This document shows positions 57,268-64,000 of a stretch of DNA of 64,000 nucleotides, piece by piece (position 1 is the stretch's first letter; every line of letters begins with the position of its first letter). The notes under the pieces were generated by a model. That model did no database searches. It saw nothing but the letters and a program-made list of their open reading frames with translations, and was not told the DNA's origin. The translations under genes were made by a program, and so were the position numbers. The DNA lies in the NCBI GenBank assembly GCA_928212115.1, contig CAKMRJ010005634.1, positions 126,085,542-126,149,541 on the forward strand. The letters run 5' to 3'. The DNA comes from Lactuca virosa (lineage: Eukaryota; Streptophyta; Magnoliopsida; Asterales; Asteraceae).

Positions 57268-58143
57268 ACTCTTCTCATCCCATTCCCTCATAAACAACGT
57301 GTCATCTGCATAGAAAAGATGAGAAATATGAATGTCATATGTTCCCAACGGGACACCACAAAAAAAGCATTGGCTATTACATCTTTGATAGTCACATAAA
57401 GACCTTCCATAGCAATAATAAAAAGAGAATGAGAGATAGGATCTCTCTGCCTCGGCCCTCTAAACAACTGGAATTCTTAACCCGAGTTCACATTTAAAAC
57501 CACAGAAGATCTGGAATTTTTTTGAAGAAAGCCTCTAATCCAAGCTCTCCACTTATCTCCAAATCACATGAACTTCATAATCTGATCCAAATAATCCCAA
57601 CAAACAAAGTCATAAGCTTTTTCAAAATCAACCTTAAAAATCATAAATTCTTTCTTCTTCCTTTTGAACCATGCAACCAACTTATTGACTATAAGTGGAC
57701 CATTTAGAATTTGACGCCCTTTGAGGAATCCCAATAACATCATGCAAGACCAAAGCAGTTCTTTTTGCTAGAAGCTTATCAACAGTTCTAAACTGCATAC
57801 CAATAAGACTAATAGGTCGATAATCTTTGACACCCATGGGGTTTTCAACTTTCGGAATAAGAGCAATAAAAGAGAAATTACAACCAATCGGGATAATTGG
57901 TTTATTAAAAAAAAAATTATGCACGAAAGCAACAATATCTCCACCCAAAAGATCCCAATAATGTCTTAGAAAACCAAAAGAGAATCCATCTGGACCTAGA
58001 GCTCGATCCCCACCACAATCCCAAACCGTCTCTTTAATCTCGTGAGGCGAAAACGCAACTTCAAGAAAAGAAGCAACCTCTGAGTCGAGAGAAATAAACT
58101 TGTTGCTACGATGAGTAAATAAAACAAGATTATTACTTGCCAT
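57268..58143 (-). pseudogene. LINE (non-LTR) reverse-transcriptase fragment
   Basis: The minus-strand frame 58143-57682 contains FSPHEIKETVWDCGGDRALGPDGF, FIALIPKVENP and DYRPISLIGMQFR, all conserved early RT motifs of plant L1-type LINEs. A degraded continuation reaches the RT catalytic motif YADD (57301-57312) in SHLFYADDTLFM. Endonuclease and the 3' end are missing from this fragment. It lies at the 5' side of Helitron-1 and may have inserted into it. Confidence 0.85.
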
Positions 58144-58529
58144 TTCTCAGGTTCTACTTATATCTTGAAAAACATAATTAGGCAAATTAGTGTATTTCTT
58201 TTATAACAAACAAACTAATATTACTTGGATTTAATTTAATTTTAAACTTATTCATAGCACATAAATCACAAAACTTTTTTGAAACTATAGCTATTAGTTA
58301 TTAGTTATGTGTAACACTACCAAGTTCCATATAATAGATATATTCGAACCGTAATTAGTTTAGTCACACCAATAGTAGTTTAGAGTTTAGACGACATATT
58401 TTGACTTTTAAGATAAAATTCTCATAAATTGTAGAGTTGGAAAAGAATCACTGTGGTCTGTGGAGGACGAGATTGGTAATTTACCGAAACCTTGAGATGT
58501 TACTTGAAAATTTTAAAAATTATGATAAT
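58144..58529. other. AT-rich spacer, nothing supportable
   Basis: No gene or RNA seen. It may contain the 5' end of Helitron-1; TCTATTATATGG on the minus strand at about 58344 is a weak candidate. Confidence 0.4.
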
Positions 58530-58602
58530 TGGAGATGCGGGGTATCGATCCCCGTACCTCTCGCATGCTAAGCGAGCGCTCTACCATCTGAGCTACATCC
58601 CC
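58530..58602 (-). tRNA. trnA-AGC: tRNA-Ala (anticodon AGC), nuclear
   Basis: The minus strand folds into a standard 73-nt cloverleaf: acceptor GGGGATG/CATCTCC (one G-U), D arm GCTC...GAGC, anticodon stem CTCGC/GCGAG with loop TTAGCAT (anticodon AGC, Ala), a 5-nt variable loop, T stem CGGGG/CCCCG with loop ATCGATA, and discriminator A. Internal A and B boxes are present. A run of five T on the minus strand about 15 nt downstream would terminate RNA polymerase III. No intron, and CCA is not encoded, as expected for a nuclear gene. The T loop starts with A where most tRNAs have T, a small oddity. Confidence 0.95.
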
Positions 58603-59217
58603 TTTTTGAATGTTTACTAACTTTCATTTATATATTTATCTATCTATTATTCATGGCCAGTTTTTAGTAATAATATTTTAATCTTTAAAATTATATCATA
58701 AAAAAATATGACATTTCCCAAATTTTTAATCATTTAAAGTAAAACCAATACCAAATTGCTTATGTTTTGTATATATGTTACACAACACCTAAACGACTAA
58801 ACATAAAGGTTGGAAAGCCGTATTTTTATCATAAAGTATATATAAAATTATCATTGGAAAATCATACGAATCATTTAAATAAGTATCCTTTTGCAAATAA
58901 CAAATGTTTTCCTCAAACGTGGGGGATTTTACTGAGATCAACTGCGGGGTTAAACAAAATAAACCATCGAATGACCCCGAAACGTTAAGCACCCTTAAAG
59001 TTAAAGCATTAAGGGTGAGGCTTTTAATGATTGTTTTGGACCAAGGTTTGATATTAAAAATTTGGCTAATATTTGCGAGCCCAAGTGTTCAAACAAACGA
59101 AAAAATAATAAAAGCCTTTACTCCATTTTTATGGATCACAACTCACAAGTGAGCCCAAGTAATGAGGAAGGGGCAAAGGAACACTTTTGGAATTTGTGAT
59201 TGTTTTAATTTTTGAAG
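58603..59217. other. spacer, nothing supportable
   Basis: About 600 bp; short frames here show no domain or codon structure I recognise. Confidence 0.5.
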
Positions 59218-59538
59218 TTAGTATGTAATTAAATAGATTACATTTGATGAATTATCCCAACGATATCTAAACGGGTAATCGACATAAGTTAAATCCAATC
59301 TGTCAATCTGTCTACGATTAATAGCAAACCACACAGTGAGAGGTGTTCTACCAAAACACATATTTGTAACAATTGAATCCAATTGGTTGTTCTCCTTGAA
59401 TACCACAATTTTCATGTTCTCCAAATGAACCGGTAGAATTTGTACTGCTGGTTGGTGTTCATGAATTGAAAATTTTAAAATCCTTCGTTTAGCTTCACGT
59501 GGGAATATATAACGACCATCTAGAAAATTTTGTATCAT
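59218..59538 (-). pseudogene. fragment of a second Helitron Rep/helicase gene
   Basis: A 106-codon minus-strand frame reads ILKFSIHEHQPAVQILPVHLEN, IVVFKENNQLDSIV, LTVWFAINRR and LDLTYVDYPFRYRWD. This corresponds to the Rep-helicase linker of plant Helitrons, the region just after the tyrosine motif (compare LTYVEFPTKFLW in Helitron-1). It is too diverged to be a copy of Helitron-1 and has no flanking Helitron parts here. It is a stray fragment, possibly captured or left by deletion. Confidence 0.78.
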
Positions 59539-59954
59539 TTCCAGCTACCGGAACCAAAAGGCATTTTGCCTAACGGTAAATAATGACTCTTTCATTTGAG
59601 AGGTCATGAGTTCAAGTCTAGCTTGAGATATAGGTTGTGATAGTTAAGAGTATATTAGTTTGTTGTTCAAAAAAATTACTATTATGGGAGCAACGAGGGT
59701 GCCACATTCATCTATGCCCTCTAAATTGTCTATTATAAATTTCACCCAGTCTACACCTTTAGAAATATATTTATGGGATAATGACATAAAAATGTAATAT
59801 ATTTTTCGATTTGTATATATATTTGGTCATTGAGTTTTTTTTCGTCCACATTTACCCCTTCAACTTGTTTAACTGTATACATTTAGTCCTTTTTACCGGC
59901 TATTCTAAGTAATCCGAAAAAAAATGACTTAAAAGGGTAATACATTTCTCACTT

Positions 59955-60050
59955 TGTACACATTTAGTCATTAATATTTTTTTACACATTTAGTCATTCA
60001 TATATTTTTTTACACATTTAGTCATTAATATTTTTGTACACATTCAATAC
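59955..60050. repeat. 26-28-bp tandem repeat, about 3.5 copies
   Basis: Units built on acacatttagtcattaata followed by a T-run. Confidence 0.85.
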
Positions 60051-60467
60051 TTATGATCGGTTTTTTAGGGTTTCTCACGTCATCCTACGCAACACAATCA
60101 TTAATAAGGTGTTCGGGGGTTGTTCATAGTTATGGTCATCACGGCCTTGGTTGCTTGGTTGTTTAGTTCTTGTGGTTTGGCTTAGGTTTTGTGTTCTGAA
60201 CGTCGTAACTTCTTCATACGATCACAGGTTTTAACGATCTTTATATTCACGCATTCGTATTTGAGTCTACTATATATTTCGTGTAGATTACTCCTGTTAA
60301 AAAGTAATATATTTTTACTTAGGATCTTTATATCCATGTATTCTTTATGAATGTATGTATGAACGTTTTTAAATCATAACTAAAAATATATTGTTTTTTA
60401 ACTCCGAAGGAAGAGATCGTTGCGCGGGATCCATTTGCTTTTATGTCTATTTTGACATCACAGATTC

Positions 60468-60470
<3 letters not shown>

Positions 60471-60541
<71 letters not shown>
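60471..60541. repeat. (TA)n microsatellite, about 35 units
   Basis: An uninterrupted 71-base TA run, likely polymorphic. Confidence 0.97.
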
Positions 60542-60543
<2 letters not shown>

Positions 60544-60868
60544 ATTTATTTCTTTATCTTTGACACACTCTTGCACGAAAATCTATATGATTTTTCAAAA
60601 GTCTGGTCTCTCAATTCCGAAGGGTTACTTTCTGTTCCGAATCCAGGTTATGGTGATTGGTTACTAATTCTGAAATGGTGTAACTGAAAAGGCGGTTCAA
60701 TGAAGATAGGATTTCAAAAGGGCGCGTCAATTTTGAAAAAGGTTGACATCACGCGTGTCAGTTCAAACGTCGCTTGACATGCAACAGTTGTCACACAATC
60801 CCAGGCTACTTTTAAGGGATTTGGGAATATCAAATGACATGATTTTCTCTCTCCACTTATCACAGACG

Positions 60869-60877
60869 TATAAAAGG
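60869..60877 (+). promoter_or_regulatory. TATA box of a truncated gene
   Basis: TATAAAAGG. About 30 bp downstream is a pyrimidine-rich start-like context, and the ATG at 60977 is 108 bp downstream. It is the best core promoter outside LTRs in the window. Confidence 0.6.
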
Positions 60878-60976
60878 AAAAATCGACACTTGATTTACTT
60901 CACTACTTTCAAAATCTCTCAGGCGAAAATCCCACTTTTCTCTCTATACTATTCATCGTCTTCTCCAACAGCATCC

Positions 60977-61092
60977 ATGGTCGCTTTGTCTGAAACTCCT
61001 TCTGTTGCTGAACAAATTGGTTCCACTGTGATGCTCAATATCAAGGCAAATCAGAATCTCATTCTGGATCTTAACTCTTCAAGATACTCTGA
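60977..61092 (+). pseudogene. 5' end of an unidentified gene, cut by an LTR
   Basis: The frame starts MVALSETPSVAEQIGSTVML and continues for 39 codons (last residues LILDLNSSRYSD) before entering the LTR of the inverted gag-only element at 61093. The start is chosen for its good context (catccATGG) and the TATA box and leader upstream; a longer open frame from 60743 would run through the promoter and is unlikely. I do not recognise the family. The rest of the gene, if present, lies beyond the element, outside the window. Candidate target duplication tctga is at 61088-61092. Confidence 0.5.
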
Positions 61093-63191
61093 TGTGACAT
61101 CCCAAATTTCACGGCCAGAAAATACCGATTTGTTTATGTTTTATTTTTAAAATCAGAGTTATCGTTTAAAGAAAACGGTTGTGGAATTTGTTCCCAAAAC
61201 AAGATATGATAAGAATCTATCAAAGCATTTCTTTAAAGAAATGTATTTTCATTATATAACAAAATCTTGGGATGTCATGTTCCGATACAGACCAAAAGCA
61301 TAAACAGAACTTACATTTATATACACTAATTATTTACATCTCCTTTAATCTCTCAGTGAAAAATGTCTTTGTATCGATACCTGTGATACAAAGAAAACTG
61401 AGTGGGTCAGACTTGCGAGCCTGGTGTGCATATAGGGTTTTCAACCCACAATAATACAATTATTATATTCAATCATCAAACAATCAACCCAGTTACCCAT
61501 CCCCATTCTCTTCATTTAATAATCCCTAAGGATTTATCTTAAGAATCATCTCCTAAATCGTATTTACCTCTCATCTCTTTACATCGCATTTCCTTATAGG
61601 TTTGTTCCTAACAACTTTTCCTAAGGATCATCGCCTACATCACGTAGACAGTACTGATTCGGGAATTACTCCCTCAATACATGCCCAGTAAGGGTTGGAG
61701 TATCATCGCATGAATACGTAGTTACAACATCGCCTGAACTCGTAATTCATCACCTACATGTTACAAGCCTGCTGGTGTTTCCACGGGGTCATCTAGAATA
61801 GTCTGTGGTCGCCATCTATACTCTGATGTTTCATCCTACATCACCGATTCGTCATCACCTATATATCCTCACCTAATTATCGTCACATTTCTATCGTCAC
61901 CTATCTCTCATCATTTTATTTCATCACACACCAACTATTTCATCTACCCATGCTTTATCCCCAAAATAATTATACCGTTTAAATCATTTAAAACATGTAT
62001 AAAATATCCATTCCACAACCACCTCAAATAAACAAGTAATATATAAACACATAGCACGTATTTCATAGAAAATACTTCATATTTATGTGTTAGAAGAAAG
62101 TAACTATACACTCACTTGATAAGATGATTATCGGACAGCACTACGACTCTCCAAGTAGTAACTCTTCGGTGAAACCAGTATCTCTTCACACACCGGGCTT
62201 CTCGCGGGCAGAGCTTTGGCTCGAAAACTCTTTTCTTCTCGGGATCTTCGGTGTTTCGGGACTTGCTTCGGGTCTCGGGATGATACCGGGGCTTCGGGGG
62301 TATAACTTGCACGTAAATCGAGGTAATATGGAGTGAGAGGAAAGGAATTGAGCAACAAACTCGGTTGGCCTCACTTTCTATTTATAGGAGGCTGAAAAAC
62401 CATTCTCACGTCGTGAGCCACTAATGCTCACGTCGTAAGCTCGATAGGTCACTGCGTTCGTCATGGCCACGTGCCCTGGAAGACGTAAATCACCTGCTCA
62501 CCTACGTGCGCCCCGAACTTCAGAAATTCATATCTTTTGCATACGAGCTCCGTTTTCGATGTTTTTTATATGCACACGTAGGTGACATTACGATCTACAA
62601 CTCTCGTTTAGACTCCATCGGCTAATTTTGAATTTATTTTTATTATATTATTTTTAGTAGGCCGGGACAGGAAAAGTCTGCTACTAAATCATAACTTCTT
62701 CATCCGACGTCCGTTTTCGTCTGTCTTTTTACCGTTGAACTACTATCGACGAGATCTTTGATTCTCGTTTAGATTGTTTCGGCTAGAAATCACTCGATCT
62801 CAAAATCAAACTTCGGGCTACATACTGCTAAGCTGGAACTTAGAAAAATCCTAACTTCCTCATATGAAGTCAGATTTGGGCGTTCTTTTCATGCACACTC
62901 TCGGTTTGACGAACACTACGACTTTCGTTTAGATCACTAAGGCTAAATATCGCTCTATCGTAAATTCACTATTTACGTCGCGCTGTGTCGTGCCGGTTCT
63001 ATCGCGAAACTTCGACAGGTCATAACTTCTTCGTTATAACTCGGATTTCGGCGTTCTTTATATGTACGGAATCCTTGTAACATATACTACAACTTAGTTA
63101 AGATTACTCCTTATAAATAATATTCCATCAAAAAGTCATTTTTGACACTTATCGTCTCTAAATTGACTATCCCTGATCTACGGGCGTTACA
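61093..63191 (-). repeat. 3' LTR of the inverted gag-only element (2099 bp)
   Basis: Homologous to 42919-44944 plus 47950-48290 but without the 170-bp tandem expansion. TATA box (minus strand TATAAATAG) at 62378-62386. A CTCACG-T-CGTGAG palindrome lies at 62405-62417 with a degenerate second copy at 62426-62440. Overlapping frames at 62112-62374 are not credible genes. Confidence 0.9.
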
Positions 63192-64000
63192 ATTATCTCC
63201 CCCTTAGGATGATTACGTCCCGAAATCATCAACGAAATAGGGCTTGCATAATGATTCCATACGTTATCTCTTCATCCTAGGTAATAACCGTAACTTCTAT
63301 GTTTCCTCGAAAGAGTATCTAACTCTAGGGCTTCTTGACTGCAAACGATTCTCAATCTTGCATCTGCTTTTCGTATTATGTTGGACTTTCAATCATAACC
63401 TTCGAATTACAAAATAAGTCCTTATTGTGGACTCCTTCTTCTTCTTAGGATAAATACTTTCCTTTATATATTGTAGCAGACCGATGGGCCGTGCTCTAAT
63501 GACCTCTCATCGTATGATGCAACGCTTAGACTCAGGTCTTTTAGAGTTAAATTCCAAAATGGAATATACCTTCCTTCATATTCTAATGTGATGTAATCAC
63601 ATTTCAGCTTGTAGCATTTCTAGCTACTAACTTCTTTAACAACGAGCGCGATGCTATCGATCGCATTGATTTCAATCTTCTGACTTAAGTCAGATGTTAC
63701 ATCGAACTTGGTTCTCTGAACCACATAACAAACTCATCGTAGTTGGACTCAATTTGATATGATCACTAGGGTCAGAATATCAATCATCTTCTTAGTCATT
63801 ACCGAAACAATGGTAACGACATACATGAATAAAAACGAACTCAATTACAAGCTTCTTGGTAACCTTGTGACTTTCCCTGATCCAAGCGTGAGTCTTGTGC
63901 TTCCAATAGTATAGATCTCTACTACTATTCACAGCTACTCATACTCGTCCCAAGTATTGTCTCGCAGTCCCCAAGTCCTAAAATCACCAAACAATTTAAC
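61093..64000 (-). mobile_element. second gag-only element (inverted copy, runs off right edge)
   Basis: 3' LTR 61093-63191 on the minus strand (starts TGTAACGCCCG at 63191, ends GATGTCACA at 61093). PPT 63192-63205 is followed by the 3' untranslated region, which matches 41986-42918 in reverse complement to the window edge. Its gag, PBS and 5' LTR would lie to the right. With 40160-48290 it forms a pair of inverted copies about 13-20 kb apart. Confidence 0.9.

Larger units (their letters stand above)
59539..60868. other. intergenic DNA with simple repeats
   Basis: No supportable gene. Contains a 26-28-bp tandem repeat (59955-60050) and a long (TA)n tract (60471-60541). The frames spanning the TA tract are artefacts of the repeat. 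Confidence 0.6.

Noticed and set aside
60328..60687. Frames on both strands through the TA tract (Tyr-Ile repeats)
   Set aside because: Artefact of (TA)n, which has no stop in that phase.
62112..62374. Four overlapping frames of 62-76 codons
   Set aside because: They overlap on both strands inside an LTR and are not kept in the sister LTR.

Overview
This window is nuclear plant DNA, almost entirely nested transposable elements. Long LTRs, plant-type LTR retrotransposons, a plant RepHel Helitron, an intron-containing host gene and a nuclear tRNA gene support this. The GACTCG-N-CGAGTC palindromes and long-LTR Ty3/Gypsy families suggest Asteraceae, most likely lettuce (Lactuca); that assignment is from memory, not from a search.

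Region 1 (1-31964) is a nest. The oldest layer is a minus-strand Ty3/Gypsy element (Gypsy-B). Its 5' LTR is at 28958-31964, its gag is split between 27390-27739 and 12598-13047, and protease, RT, RNase H and the integrase N-terminus run left to 10037. Two elements interrupt it. Gypsy-A (plus strand, 13048-27389, TSD aatgt) sits in gag and itself holds a solo LTR of its own family (20298-23723, TSD tgatg). Gypsy-D (minus strand) sits in integrase; its 5' LTR starts at 10036 and is broken by a full-length Ty1/Copia element (Copia-1, 1579-9568, TSD aattg, 760-bp LTRs). Gypsy-D runs off the left edge.

Region 2 (31965-38254) holds the only intact protein gene: a five-exon alpha/beta-hydrolase at 34219-37200. 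Upstream of it lies a 1-kb fourfold inverted repeat.

Region 3 (about 38255-57260) is a decayed minus-strand autonomous Helitron (Rep plus PIF1-like helicase). It is split by a gag-only LTR retrotransposon (40160-48290, TSD taatc, carrying a nested solo LTR) and by a minus-strand Copia element (Copia-2, about 49940-54949). A LINE reverse-transcriptase fragment follows at 57268-58143.

Region 4 (58144-64000) has a nuclear tRNA-Ala(AGC) gene, a second Helitron fragment, a (TA)n tract, and a TATA-box promoter with 39 codons of an unidentified gene. That gene is cut by a second, inverted copy of the gag-only family, which runs off the right edge.

I see no cellular pathway or defence system here. 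The points most worth a second look are paired covarying hairpins in the Copia-1 leader, a palindrome shared by unrelated retrotransposon families, other family-specific palindromes in several LTRs, a pre-gag reading frame in Gypsy-B, the gag-only family, and the promoter with a truncated gene at 60.9 kb.
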